Assembly: GCA_945952225.1 (NCBI GenBank)
Contig: CAMFHP010000013.1
Coordinates: 1-64,000, forward strand
DNA length: 64,000 nt
Direction: 5' to 3'
DNA from: an uncultured Myxococcaceae bacterium
GTDB lineage: Bacteria > Myxococcota_A > Polyangia > Polyangiales > Ga0077539
Below, one piece after another: positions 54,183 to 63,916 of this stretch. A program made the position numbers and the translations under genes. The notes beneath the pieces were generated by a model that was given only the letters and a program-made list of their open reading frames with translations, searched no databases and was not told the origin of the DNA. Position 1 is the stretch's first letter. The number at the start of each line of letters is the position of its first letter.

Positions 54183-57100
54183 ATGAACGTGATGTCCAAG
54201 GCTTCGCTCGCCCGCGCGGGCGCGCTGTTCGCGGCGGTGAGCGTGATCATTCCGACCGCAGCGCACGCGCAGCACTCGCCCGACGAGTGGCTCGTGATCC
54301 ACGCGCAGGACGCCTTCACGCAGCGCGCACAACCTCGCGGCGCGATCCCGCTGCTGCGCCTCCGACAGCTCCGTGAGTACCTCGACCCCGCGTCGCTCCT
54401 TCCGCGCGTGCACGCCCTCGCGGTGAGCCCCGCGGTGCCTCCGATGCGACGCGCGCTCGCCACGCAGATCGAGTCCGACCTCCGCCGCGACCTCGGTCAG
54501 CTCGCCGAGTCCGAAGCCCTCGCGCGCTCGCTCGGATACCTCACGGACTGGTGGGTCGTGGGCCCCTTCGACAACGAGGGACGCGCGGGCTTCGCGCGCA
54601 TCGAAGACCCCGAGGAGCGCCCCGGCGCGGCGCTCGACAGCGCGCAGGCCTTCGAGGGCAAGGAGCGTCCCGTGCGATGGCGTCGCATGCCCGCGCTGCC
54701 CACGCGCGGCTACGTGGCGCTCGACGCGGCGGTGCGTCCGGGCGTGAACGTGTGCGCCTTCGTGGCCACCACGGTGCGCGCGCCGAGGGCCGAACCCGCG
54801 GTGCTCTGGCTCGGTGCGGGCGGTGCGGTGCGCGCGATGGTGAACGGTCAGGAGGTGTTCCGTGACGCCTCGGTGCGCCGCGCCGCGCCCGATCGCGCGG
54901 GGGTCTCCGTGCGTCTTCGCGCGGGCGCCAACCGCGTGCTGCTGAAGCTCTGCACCGACGATCGTTCGCTGGGCTTCTACGCGCGCTTCACGCGTCCCGA
55001 TGGCACCGCGCGCACCGACCTCACCGTGCTCGACGACACGGGCCCGGTGCCCGTCGCGCAGCCCTCGCCCGCGCCGCAGGATCAGGGCGTGCTCGCGGCC
55101 CTCACGCGCGCCGCGGATGCGCCCAACGCGCCCGTGCAGACCGCCGACGACCTCGCGCGCTACCTCTCGCTCACGGGCTCCGACGACCCCGCCGCGCCGC
55201 AGGCCGCAGACCTCGCCGAGCGGGCCGCGCGCGCGCAGCAGAGCGCCGTCGCGTGGCTCCTCCTCGCGGACCTCACCACCGACCGAAACCGCCGTCTCGA
55301 AGCGCTGCGGAGGGCCTACGCGCTCGCGCCGCACGACGCCCACGTGCTCACCGCGGTGGCCCACGACCGACGTACAGGGGTGCATCCCGACGAGTGCGCG
55401 CCGCTCCTCGACGAGGCCATTCGGCTGGACCCGGGCTATGCGCTCCCGCGGCTCGAACGGGCGGCGTGGCTCGACAGCGCGGGGCTTCCGCTCGCGGCGC
55501 TGCGCGAGGTCGAGGCGGCGTACGCGCTCACGCCGCGCGCGTCGTCGGTGCTTCGGGTGCGGCTCCAGATCGCCGAGCACGCGCAGCAGACGGCCCTCGC
55601 GCAGGAGACCCGCGCCGCGCTCCTCCGCGTGCGCTACGGCGATGTCGATGCGCATGAGGGCATCGGACGCGATGCGCGTCAGCGGGGAGACCGTGAGGCC
55701 GTGCGCCGTGAGGCCGAGCGCATCCTCGCGCTGCGTCCCGAGTCGCTCACCACGTACACGCAGGCCGCGGAGTTCTTCGAAGCGATCGGCGACGGCGATG
55801 CGGCGGTGGGCACGCTCGCCCGCGCGGTGTCCGTCGCCCCCGACGAGCCCACGCTGTGGAAGGCGAAGGGAGAGCTCGAAGAGCGCCTCGCGCGCCGTGA
55901 CGAGGCTCGCGCGTCGATGCGTCAGGCCCTCGCGCTCCGCCCGCAAGACGCCGCGCTGCGACGGCACCTCGAAGCGCTGGAGCCCGCGGTGACGCGCGCC
56001 GATGAGGCGATGGCCGAGTCCGCGGAGACGATCCTCGCGCGTCGCGGAGCCCCCGACGCGCGCAGCGACTACCACGTGCGCTCGCTCGCCGAGCTCACGG
56101 TGCGAACGGTCTATGCGAACGGGCTCTCGGGCAACTTCCGTCAGGCGGCCTACGAGGTGCGTGACCCGCAGGGGGCGACGGACGGGCGCTCGTACTCGAT
56201 GCAGTACGACCCGCTCTCGCAGCGCTTCGAACTGCGCGGCGCGTGGGTGCACCACCGCGACGGCACGCGCGACGAAGGAACGCAGGTCGAGGAGTTCGAG
56301 GTGAACGCCGACCCCGCGTCGCGGATGTACTTCTCGAACCGCGTGGTGCAGGTGACCTTTCCGCGCCTCGCGCCGGGCGACGTGGTCGAGGTGCGGTGGC
56401 GCGTCGATGATGTGTCGACCCGCAACGCCTTCGCGGACTACTTCGGCGATCTCGAAGTGGTGCAGGCCGCGGTGCCGCGCGTGCGATGGCGCTACGTGCT
56501 GCGCGCGCCGTCGACGCGGGAGTTCTTCCTCCACGTGGCGCCGCTCTCCGACGGGCGCGCGGTCGAGCGCGAGGATCGCGCCGAGGGCGACACGCGGGTG
56601 TTGACCCTGACCGCCGACAACGCGCCGCCCGTCCCCCCCGAAGAGAACAGCCCGGGCTACACCGAGCGCGCCGCGTACGTGCACCTCAGCACCTACCGCA
56701 CGTGGGAAGACGTCGGCCGCTGGTACTGGGGCCTCGTGCGCGACCAGCTCACCCTCGACGACCACCTGCGCGGCGTCGTGCGTGAGATCACCCGCGGCCT
56801 CACCGAGCCCCGCGACCGCGTGCGCGCCGTGTACGACTGGGTGCTCGCCCACACGCGCTACGTGGCGCTGGAGTTCGGCATCCACGGCTTCAAGCCGTAC
56901 CCCGTGACGCAGGTGTGCACGCGCGGCTTCGGCGACTGCAAAGACAAGGCGTCGACCATCGTCGCGATGCTCCGCGAGGCCGGCGTCGACGCGTCGCTCA
57001 CGCTCGTGCGAACGCGGCGCAACGGCGACCTCGAGACGCTGCCCGCGTCGCTCGCGATCTTCGACCACGCCATCGCGTACGTGCCCTCGCTCGACCTCTT

Positions 57101-57875
57101 TCTCGACGGCACCGCGCAGCACAGCGGCATGAACGAGCTCCCCGGCGGAGACCAGGGCGTGACCGTGCTCGTCGTCGATCAGCGGGGCAACGCGCAGCTC
57201 CGTCGCACGCCCGTGTACACGGCCGATCGCAACACCAACACCGTCACCGGCGACATCACCCTGCGCGCCGACGGCAGCGCCACGCTGCGCGTCTCGCAGC
57301 GGCTCACGGGACCCGACGCGGGCGGCGTTCGCAGCACGCTCGAAGCGCAGGCCACGCGGGCCGAGCGCGTCGAAGACCAGCTCCGCGACCACCTTCCGGG
57401 GCTTCGCGTGACGGCCGTGCGCACGGGCGATCTCTCCGACGTCGAGCGCCCCGCGGAGTTCAGCTACGAGGCCACCGCGCCCTCGTTCGGCACGCGCCAG
57501 GGCACCACGCTCCTCCTCGCGCCCGTCGCACCCGTGGATCTCACGCGCCGCTTCGGGTCGCGCTCGACGCGCACCTACGACCTCGTGCTCGGCGTGCCCC
57601 GCACGCTCGACGAGACCCGCACGATCCACCTGCCCGCGGGGGCCACCGTCTCCGACTCGCCCGCGCCGGTGCACTTCGAAACGCCCTTCGGCGCCCTCGA
57701 TCTTGCGTACGAGCGCAGGCCCGGCGCCCTCGTGGTGCGCCGCCACCTCGTGCTCGCGCGCGACCGCGTCACCGCGCAGGAGTACGCCGCGTGGCGCGCC
57801 TTCGCCCAGTCCGTCGACGACGCGCACGCGCGCCGCGTGACGATCTCGCTCGCCGCCACGGAGTCCGCCCGATGA
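54183..57875 (+). CDS. Secreted DUF3857/transglutaminase protein, catalytic
   Basis: 1230 residues. Signal near 10-29 (ALFAAVSVIIPTAAHA). The N-terminal half holds carbohydrate-binding-like and TPR-like segments; then DUF3857 (TVRTVYANGLSGNFRQAAYEV, FPRLAPGDVVEVRWRVD). The transglutaminase-like core has FGDCKDKAS (Cys919), FDHAIAYV (His962) and FLDGTA (Asp975), a complete triad for a cysteine protease or amidase-type enzyme. Its stop overlaps the next start as ATGA, so the two large proteins are made together. Periplasmic or surface location is likely. Confidence 0.87.
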   Translation: MNVMSKASLARAGALFAAVSVIIPTAAHAQHSPDEWLVIHAQDAFTQRAQPRGAIPLLRLRQLREYLDPASLLPRVHALAVSPAVPPMRRALATQIESDLRRDLGQLAESEALARSLGYLTDWWVVGPFDNEGRAGFARIEDPEERPGAALDSAQAFEGKERPVRWRRMPALPTRGYVALDAAVRPGVNVCAFVATTVRAPRAEPAVLWLGAGGAVRAMVNGQEVFRDASVRRAAPDRAGVSVRLRAGANRVLLKLCTDDRSLGFYARFTRPDGTARTDLTVLDDTGPVPVAQPSPAPQDQGVLAALTRAADAPNAPVQTADDLARYLSLTGSDDPAAPQAADLAERAARAQQSAVAWLLLADLTTDRNRRLEALRRAYALAPHDAHVLTAVAHDRRTGVHPDECAPLLDEAIRLDPGYALPRLERAAWLDSAGLPLAALREVEAAYALTPRASSVLRVRLQIAEHAQQTALAQETRAALLRVRYGDVDAHEGIGRDARQRGDREAVRREAERILALRPESLTTYTQAAEFFEAIGDGDAAVGTLARAVSVAPDEPTLWKAKGELEERLARRDEARASMRQALALRPQDAALRRHLEALEPAVTRADEAMAESAETILARRGAPDARSDYHVRSLAELTVRTVYANGLSGNFRQAAYEVRDPQGATDGRSYSMQYDPLSQRFELRGAWVHHRDGTRDEGTQVEEFEVNADPASRMYFSNRVVQVTFPRLAPGDVVEVRWRVDDVSTRNAFADYFGDLEVVQAAVPRVRWRYVLRAPSTREFFLHVAPLSDGRAVEREDRAEGDTRVLTLTADNAPPVPPEENSPGYTERAAYVHLSTYRTWEDVGRWYWGLVRDQLTLDDHLRGVVREITRGLTEPRDRVRAVYDWVLAHTRYVALEFGIHGFKPYPVTQVCTRGFGDCKDKASTIVAMLREAGVDASLTLVRTRRNGDLETLPASLAIFDHAIAYVPSLDLFLDGTAQHSGMNELPGGDQGVTVLVVDQRGNAQLRRTPVYTADRNTNTVTGDITLRADGSATLRVSQRLTGPDAGGVRSTLEAQATRAERVEDQLRDHLPGLRVTAVRTGDLSDVERPAEFSYEATAPSFGTRQGTTLLLAPVAPVDLTRRFGSRSTRTYDLVLGVPRTLDETRTIHLPAGATVSDSPAPVHFETPFGALDLAYERRPGALVVRRHLVLARDRVTAQEYAAWRAFAQSVDDAHARRVTISLAATESAR

Positions 57876-60800
57876 AGCGCCCCCTCGTCACCCTCGCGCT
57901 CGCCCTCTCGCTCGCCGCGTGCGCGACGCACTCCGCGCCGACGCGTCGCACCACCACCTCGCTCGCCACGCTGCGCGCACGCGCACGGCAGCGTCCCGAC
58001 GATGCCCTCGCCCTCCGCGACCGCGCGCTCGCCGAGCTCGTGGCGCCCGGTGGAGACTTCGCCTTTGCGGTCACCCAGCTCGACACGATGGCCGACGCGC
58101 GCCCCACGGATCCGCGCGTGCGCTTCGCCCGCGGCGTCGTGCGCGCCCAACGCGGCGACTTCGAGGGAGCCCTCACCGACTACGTGGCCGCGGTGCGTGG
58201 GGCGCGCTCGGGCGACGATCCCCTCGGCCCTGCGATCGCCGAGGCCCTCGCGCCTCGCATCGTGTCGTTGCGCGGTGACGTGCGCGACCTCGCGACCCCG
58301 CTGCGCGCGCTCATCGACGAGGTGGCGGGCGATCCCGGCAGGCTCGGCGCGGCGGCCTCGGTGGCGCTGCTCGAAGGCGCCGTGCGGTGGGCCCGCGAGC
58401 GCGGCGACCGCGAGGCTGCGACGCGCTGGACGGGCGCCGCGGGATGCGTGACGACGTGGCGCGTGGCGGGTCCCTTCGGGCCGCATCCGATGCTGCGCTT
58501 CGACGAGCGCCTTCCGCCCGATGGAGCCGGCGCGCTCGCGGCGGCCTACGACCTCGGCGCAGGACGCGGCGTGCAGCGCACCTACGACGTGCGCGCGCGC
58601 GGCTGCGCGGCCAACCTCGGTCGCGGTGTGACGTGGACGGGCGTGCTCTACGCGTCGACCGATCTCCGCGTGGCCGAGGATGTCGACGCCGTGGTGCACG
58701 TCGAGTCGCCCAACGCGTTCACCGTGCTCGTCGACGGCGTGCGCATCGGCACCGTCGACCCGCGGCGTCGCGCGGTGGGCACCTCGGTGAACGTGCCCGT
58801 GCGGCTCACGGCGGGCGCCCACACGCTGCGCGTCAAGCTCGCGAGCAGCTACCACTCGCCCCTCGTGATCGCGACGGTGACCGACCGCGCGGGTCGCGCG
58901 TTGGCGACCTTCACGCCGCCTGCGAACGCCGCGAACCCGCTTCCGCCCGAGGTGCTCGACGCGCCCCGCAGCGCGGCCGACGACGCGTACGACACCGACG
59001 CGCTCGCGCCCGCCGATCCCTTCGCGCGCTACGTGACCGCGGAGCTCGCCTTCGCGCGCAAGCATCCCGTCGCGGCGCGCGAGCTGTTGCGTCCCCTCGC
59101 GCTCGGCGCCAACACCACGCCCGTGACGATGGTGGCGTGGGGCAACGTCGCGCTGGCCGATCCGTTCCTGCCACCGGCGCAGGGCAGGGATCGCGCGCGC
59201 CACGCCTTCGAGGCCGCCGCGCAGGGCGATGACCGCGCGTACCTCCCGCCCCTTCAGCTCGCGCGGCTGCTCTGGGACGAGGAGCGTCCCGACGAGGCGC
59301 TCACGATGCTCCGCGAGACGGGGCGTCGCTTCGAGGGCAACGCCGAGGTCGAGAGCGAGCTCGCCGATCGGCTCATGCAGCGCAACTGGGATGGCGAAGC
59401 GCGGGCTGTGTTGCAGCGCGCGAGAGAGCGTCTCCCCGAGGCGTGCTGGCCGTCGCGCATGTTGCTCTCGCTCGCGCAGCGCCGCGACGATGGCGCGGTC
59501 GAAGCCCAGCTCGCGCAGGAGGTCTCGCGCTGCGATGCGCTCTCCGACGCGAGCGCGGCGACCTTCACGCGGCTCCGTCGATGGAACGACGCCGAGACCG
59601 CCTACCGACGCCTCGTCGACGACGACCCCGAGGGCCGCGGCCTGCGCCGTTCGCTCGTCGAGCTCGCGCGCACGCGGGGAGACCACGCCGAGGCCGTGCG
59701 ACGTGCGATGGCCCTCCTCGCAGAGATGCCCGAAGACGACGCGCTGCGCGCCGACCTCGTCGACCTGCTCGTGTCGCTCGGATCCGACGACGAAGCGCGC
59801 CGCGTGCTCGACGCCGAGCTGGCCCGCGCGCCCGCGGAACTCTCGACGCTCTACCGCATGCGTGAGCTGCTCGCGCGCCGTGACGACCTCGAACCGTGGC
59901 GCCTCGACGGCCGCCGTGTGCTCGCGGATTTCGCCGCGTCGGGCAGGAGCTACGACGGCGCTGCCGTGCTGGTGCTCGACTACACCGTGCGTCGCGTCTA
60001 CGGCGACGGATCGGCGCTGGAGCTCACGCACAACGTCATCCGCGTGCAGTCGCAGGAGGGCGTCGAAGCGTACGGAGAGTTCACGCCGCCGCAGGGCGCG
60101 ACGGTGTACCGCGTGCGAACGTTGAAGGCCGACGGGCGCGTGCTCGAACCCGAGCAGGTGGCGGGCAAGGATTCACTCTCGCTCCCCGAGCTTCGTCCCG
60201 GTGACGCGGTGGAGTTCGAGTACGTGCGACCCGTGGCGTCGGGCGATCTCGCGCCCGGTGGATTTCTCGGCGACCGCTTCTTCTTCCGCGGCTTCGACGT
60301 TCCCTACGACCGCTCGGAGTACACCGTGGTGACGCCCGCGGGCATGGCGCTCACCGTCGATCCGCGCGGCCCCGCGCCGACGCTCGAACGCACGGAGCGC
60401 AACGGCCTCGTCGAGCACCGCTGGGTGGCGCGCGAGAGCCATCGCATGACGCCGGAGCCGCGGTCGGTGTCGGCGCGAGAGTTCATCCCCAGCGTGGCCG
60501 TGGGCGCGGGCGCGACGTGGCGCACGTTCATCGACGCGCTCCGCGAGCGCATCGTCGACATGGACGTCGCCGACCCCGAGTCGCTCCGTGTGGTGGCCGA
60601 GGTGACGCGCGGCGCGCGCAGCGACGACGAGAAGCTCGAACGGATCCACACCTGGGTGCTCGACCACATCGAGCAGCAGGGCGGGGGCACGCCCTTCGAC
60701 CAGGCCGCGCGCATGGTGGCCTCGCGGCAGGGCCATCGTACGCGCGTGCTGCGCTACCTCCTGGGCCTCGCGGGCATCGCGTGCGACGTGGCCCTCGTGC

Positions 60801-61654
60801 GCCAGGGGTCTGCCGACGCGACGCCCTCGGAGCTCGCCGACGACGACACGTTCCAGTCGATCATGCTGCGCGTGCACACGGCCTCGGGCGCGCGCTGGAT
60901 CACCGCCGCGGACCACAACGCGCCGGTGGACTACATCCCCCCTGCGCTGGCCGGTGCCGAGGCGCTGATGCTTCTGGAGGGCGCACCGCGCGAGCGGCTT
61001 CCTGCCCTCGACCTCGCCGCACACGGTCGCACGCTCACGGTCCGCCTCGCGCTGGCCTCCGACGGTTCGGGGCGCGCGGTGGTCGAGGAGCGCCTGCGGG
61101 GCTTCGCGGCGACGGGCGCGCGCGAGGCCGTGCGCTCCATGGATGTCGCCAATCGCGAGCGGCAGTTCGAAGCGTACGTGGGTCGCATGGTGAACGGCGC
61201 GTCGCTCGAATCGTTGGAGATCGAAGGAACCGACGACCGCGCGCGCGACATGGTGTTCCGCTACGTGTTCACGGCACCGAACCTCGCGACGCCCACGGGT
61301 TCGCAGCTCGTGTTCGAGGGCATGTTCGCCGCCGACGCCGCGCGCATCTACGCCGAGACCGACGAGCGCTCCGTGCCCATGTGGAACGGCGATCCCGTGC
61401 GCGCGACGCTCGACCTCACGGTCACGCTCCCGCAGGGGGCGCGCATCGAAGAGCTCCCGCCCGACGTCGAAGGCAGGGCGCCGGGCATCGCGTGGTCGAT
61501 CCGCAGCGAGCGCACGCGCGAGGGCTTCCATCTCGTGCGGCGCGCGGAGGTTCCGACGGGGCGCGTGACGGCGGCGCAGTATGGTGATTTCGCGGCGCAG
61601 GCGCGGGCCTTCGACGCGGCGGATCACCGTCGCATCACGCTCTCGGTGCCTTAG
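57872..61654 (+). CDS. DUF3857/transglutaminase-like lipoprotein lacking the triad
   Basis: 1260 residues from ATG 57872. Signal peptide with lipobox LAAC (Cys17), TPR-rich N-terminal half (e.g. QLARLLWDEERPDEALTMLRE), then DUF3857 (LVLDYTVRRVYGDGSALELTHN) and a transglutaminase fold. Where the paralogue has Gly-Asp-Cys919, this has GHR (954-956), Cys replaced by Arg; the His and Asp positions fall on other residues (FQSIMLRV, AADHNAP). Probably a non-catalytic partner of the preceding enzyme. C-terminal beta domain as in the paralogue. Confidence 0.86.
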   Translation: MKRPLVTLALALSLAACATHSAPTRRTTTSLATLRARARQRPDDALALRDRALAELVAPGGDFAFAVTQLDTMADARPTDPRVRFARGVVRAQRGDFEGALTDYVAAVRGARSGDDPLGPAIAEALAPRIVSLRGDVRDLATPLRALIDEVAGDPGRLGAAASVALLEGAVRWARERGDREAATRWTGAAGCVTTWRVAGPFGPHPMLRFDERLPPDGAGALAAAYDLGAGRGVQRTYDVRARGCAANLGRGVTWTGVLYASTDLRVAEDVDAVVHVESPNAFTVLVDGVRIGTVDPRRRAVGTSVNVPVRLTAGAHTLRVKLASSYHSPLVIATVTDRAGRALATFTPPANAANPLPPEVLDAPRSAADDAYDTDALAPADPFARYVTAELAFARKHPVAARELLRPLALGANTTPVTMVAWGNVALADPFLPPAQGRDRARHAFEAAAQGDDRAYLPPLQLARLLWDEERPDEALTMLRETGRRFEGNAEVESELADRLMQRNWDGEARAVLQRARERLPEACWPSRMLLSLAQRRDDGAVEAQLAQEVSRCDALSDASAATFTRLRRWNDAETAYRRLVDDDPEGRGLRRSLVELARTRGDHAEAVRRAMALLAEMPEDDALRADLVDLLVSLGSDDEARRVLDAELARAPAELSTLYRMRELLARRDDLEPWRLDGRRVLADFAASGRSYDGAAVLVLDYTVRRVYGDGSALELTHNVIRVQSQEGVEAYGEFTPPQGATVYRVRTLKADGRVLEPEQVAGKDSLSLPELRPGDAVEFEYVRPVASGDLAPGGFLGDRFFFRGFDVPYDRSEYTVVTPAGMALTVDPRGPAPTLERTERNGLVEHRWVARESHRMTPEPRSVSAREFIPSVAVGAGATWRTFIDALRERIVDMDVADPESLRVVAEVTRGARSDDEKLERIHTWVLDHIEQQGGGTPFDQAARMVASRQGHRTRVLRYLLGLAGIACDVALVRQGSADATPSELADDDTFQSIMLRVHTASGARWITAADHNAPVDYIPPALAGAEALMLLEGAPRERLPALDLAAHGRTLTVRLALASDGSGRAVVEERLRGFAATGAREAVRSMDVANRERQFEAYVGRMVNGASLESLEIEGTDDRARDMVFRYVFTAPNLATPTGSQLVFEGMFAADAARIYAETDERSVPMWNGDPVRATLDLTVTLPQGARIEELPPDVEGRAPGIAWSIRSERTREGFHLVRRAEVPTGRVTAAQYGDFAAQARAFDAADHRRITLSVP

Positions 61655-61728
61655 ATGTTCTGAGGGGATGGAGTCGGACGATCGGGGGCGCGAGCTCGGC
61701 GCCCCTGACGCTTCGAGGCGCGCTTCGA

Positions 61729-62514
61729 TCAGCGGTACGTGAAGACGATCTCGTGGTCGCAGATGCGAAACACGTCGCCCTCGCCGATGGGGCGGCGGTC
61801 GACGCGCGTGCCCTGAAACTCGATGCCGTTCGTGCTGCCCATGTCGACCATCCAGAACTGACCCTGGTGGCGCACGATGCGGGCGTGCTGACGGGAGACG
61901 TTCGGGTCCTTCACGATCAGGTCGCAGCTCTTGTTGCTGCGGCCGATGTAGAACTCGTCCTTCACGATCGGGTACTTCTGCCCTTCGAACACGGCATAGA
62001 GCACGTTGCCCGCGGGGGCGCCGGGATAGGCCGGCGGCTGGGGAACGCGCTGCGCCTGCGGCGGCTGCGGGTACGCGGGCGCCTGCGGGGGCTGCGGAGG
62101 TGGCGCACCCATGGGCATCGGACGCGCGTTCGGCGGGGGATATCCCGCGGGCGCACCGGGCATGGGGCGCACGCCGTTGGGACCGCCCATCGGAGGCGGG
62201 CCGGGCGCGCGCTGCATCGGGGCGCCCATGGGGTTGGGGTTGAGCATCGGCGCGGGGGCGGCGCTGGGCGCGCCGGGCGGACGCGGCATGGCCCCGTTGG
62301 GGTTGCTCATGCGCGGATCGGCCCCGCGGTTCACCACACCGGGCGCCATGGTCTGCCGGAGCTTTCCCTGGCTCCGCGCGTAGTGACGCATGGCCTCGTT
62401 GATGAGGTAGTCGGGCGAACACTCCAGGTCCTGGGCCATCTGCTCGAAGGTGTCCCAGAGGTAGTCTCGGCACTGAAACTGGCGGAGTGATTTGCGATTC
62501 GGATCGTCGGTCAT
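61729..62514 (-). CDS. RHH-like/FHA protein (paralogue 1)
   Basis: 261 residues from ATG 62514. N-terminal about 45 residues, LRQFQCRDYLWDTFEQMAQD followed by LECSPDYLINEAMRHYARS, have a strand-helix-helix layout like ribbon-helix-helix DNA-binding domains. Pro/Met/Gly-rich linker (about 75-165). C-terminal FHA domain: FYIGRSNKSCDLIVKDPNVS (would extend to SRQH), and VDMGSTNGIEF, the phosphothreonine-binding residues Gly-Arg, Ser, Asn intact. Likely a phosphorylation-reading regulator. The 261 bases upstream contain no other gene. Confidence 0.82.
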   Translation of the reverse strand: MTDDPNRKSLRQFQCRDYLWDTFEQMAQDLECSPDYLINEAMRHYARSQGKLRQTMAPGVVNRGADPRMSNPNGAMPRPPGAPSAAPAPMLNPNPMGAPMQRAPGPPPMGGPNGVRPMPGAPAGYPPPNARPMPMGAPPPQPPQAPAYPQPPQAQRVPQPPAYPGAPAGNVLYAVFEGQKYPIVKDEFYIGRSNKSCDLIVKDPNVSRQHARIVRHQGQFWMVDMGSTNGIEFQGTRVDRRPIGEGDVFRICDHEIVFTYR

Positions 62515-62775
62515 GGGCTCAACAACCGGCCGCTCGGATCGATCGGGCGCGGCGTCCGTCACGGTGGAGGTCCAGCCCGGAGACGGAACGGACACGGTCC
62601 GCGGTGCGCGCGCCGACAATCCGATCCCCTCCCGGGCAGCTCACAGAGAGGTCCGAGGCCACGTTAACACCAGCCGCGCGCGGAGTGGTACATCCGTCCG
62701 TAGCGGCGGGCGTAGGGGCGAGCGCGTCGCGCAGCGAGGTGCGCACGCGAAGGCCTTGTTTGGTAGGGGATTTCG

Positions 62776-63852
62776 TCAGCGGTAGACGAACTGAATCTCG
62801 TGGTCGCAGATGCGATACGAGTCGCCGTGCTCGATGACCTTCTTGTCGACCTTGGTGCCGTTGAACTCGACGCCGTTGGTGCTCTGCTGATCCACGATCC
62901 AGTACTGACCGTTGTAGAGCACCACGCAGGCGTGACGGCGCGAGACGTTCGAGTCGCGGATGGTCAGGTCGCTGGTCTTCTGCCCGCGTCCGATGACAAA
63001 TTCCTCCTTCGTCACCGGGTATTGCTGGCCTTCGTAGATCGCGACGAGGGTGCCGCCCTGACGGCCCGGCGGGGGACGTTGCGGAGCGCCACCCATCGGC
63101 TGCGGCGCACCCATCGGCTGCGGTGCACCCATGGGCGGACGCGGCGCGCCCATCGGCTGCGGTGCGCCCATCGGCGTCGGAGCTCCGGGCATCGGCGGCT
63201 GCGGCGGGCGGTTCATCGGCGCGCCCATCATGGGCGGCGCGCCGGGGAGTCCACCCTGCTGCGGCGGACGCGGTCCACCGGGCGCCATGGGCGGAAGGCC
63301 ACCGGGCTGCGGACCCATGGGCGGAAGGCGCTGACCGGGCATCCCCTGGGGCTGTCCCATGCCCTGCGGCGGCATTCCGGGCATCCCCTGCGACTGCGGT
63401 CCGCCCATGCCCTGCGGGGGCATTCCGGGCATCCCCTGGGGCTGTCCCATGCCGGGCATTCCGGGCATGCCGGGACGCTGCTGTCCGGGCATCTGCGGGG
63501 GCATTCCGGGCATGCCGGGACGCTGCTGTCCGGGCATCTGCGGGGGCATTCCGGGCATCCCCGGTCGCTGTCCCATGCCGGGCATCCCCTGCTGTCCCAT
63601 GCCGGGCATTCCGGGCATTCCCTGCGAGCCACCGGGCGCGCGGAATCCGCCGCCCGCGCGAGGCTCCAGCGGCTCGGGAATGTCGGCCATGGGGCCCCCG
63701 CGGCCCTTCGACTGGAGGTACACCCGCAGCGCCTCGTTCAGCAGCGAGTCGGCCGTGCAGTCCATCTCCTGCGCGAGGGACTCGAAGGCCTCCCAGAGGT
63801 AGTCACGGCACTGAAACGTCCGGGGATTCTTGTTCTGGGGATCAGGCATCAT
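62776..63852 (-). CDS. RHH-like/FHA protein (paralogue 2)
   Basis: 358 residues from ATG 63852 (or 63849), with AGGGAGAG upstream. Same plan as paralogue 1: TFQCRDYLWEAFESLAQEMD then CTADSLLNEALRVYLQS, a long linker of GMPGMP, QQRP, MGAPQP repeats (about 65-260), and FHA motifs VIGRGQKTSDLTIRDSNVSR and STNGVEF. The two heads and FHA tails are clearly homologous (FQCRDYLW identical). Linker is 45-bp-repeat-expanded. Probably regulatory; could form multimers. Confidence 0.83.
   Translation of the reverse strand: MMPDPQNKNPRTFQCRDYLWEAFESLAQEMDCTADSLLNEALRVYLQSKGRGGPMADIPEPLEPRAGGGFRAPGGSQGMPGMPGMGQQGMPGMGQRPGMPGMPPQMPGQQRPGMPGMPPQMPGQQRPGMPGMPGMGQPQGMPGMPPQGMGGPQSQGMPGMPPQGMGQPQGMPGQRLPPMGPQPGGLPPMAPGGPRPPQQGGLPGAPPMMGAPMNRPPQPPMPGAPTPMGAPQPMGAPRPPMGAPQPMGAPQPMGGAPQRPPPGRQGGTLVAIYEGQQYPVTKEEFVIGRGQKTSDLTIRDSNVSRRHACVVLYNGQYWIVDQQSTNGVEFNGTKVDKKVIEHGDSYRICDHEIQFVYR
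63080..63630. repeat. Low-complexity coding repeat region with 45-bp duplication
   Basis: The FHA paralogue 2 linker is made of GMPGMPPQMPGQQRP-type repeats; one 45-bp unit (about 63454-63545) is present twice with near identity, and shorter PMGAPQ and GMG units recur. All in frame, so probably slippage-expanded protein linker. Confidence 0.85.
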
Positions 63853-63916
63853 GGGCGGTCTCTCCCTGAGACGGGGAGTGGCGGGGTGGAGGGGAATCGG
63901 TACGGTACAGAGGCTC

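Noticed and set aside
62515-62775. Short open frames on both strands in the gap upstream of FHA paralogue 1
   Set aside because: None has a ribosome site, a known domain or gene-like composition; the stretch is probably upstream control DNA.
63080-63630. Dense repeats near the right end considered as intergenic satellite or CRISPR
   Set aside because: Fully in frame within the FHA paralogue 2 and encode a Pro/Gly/Met-rich linker.
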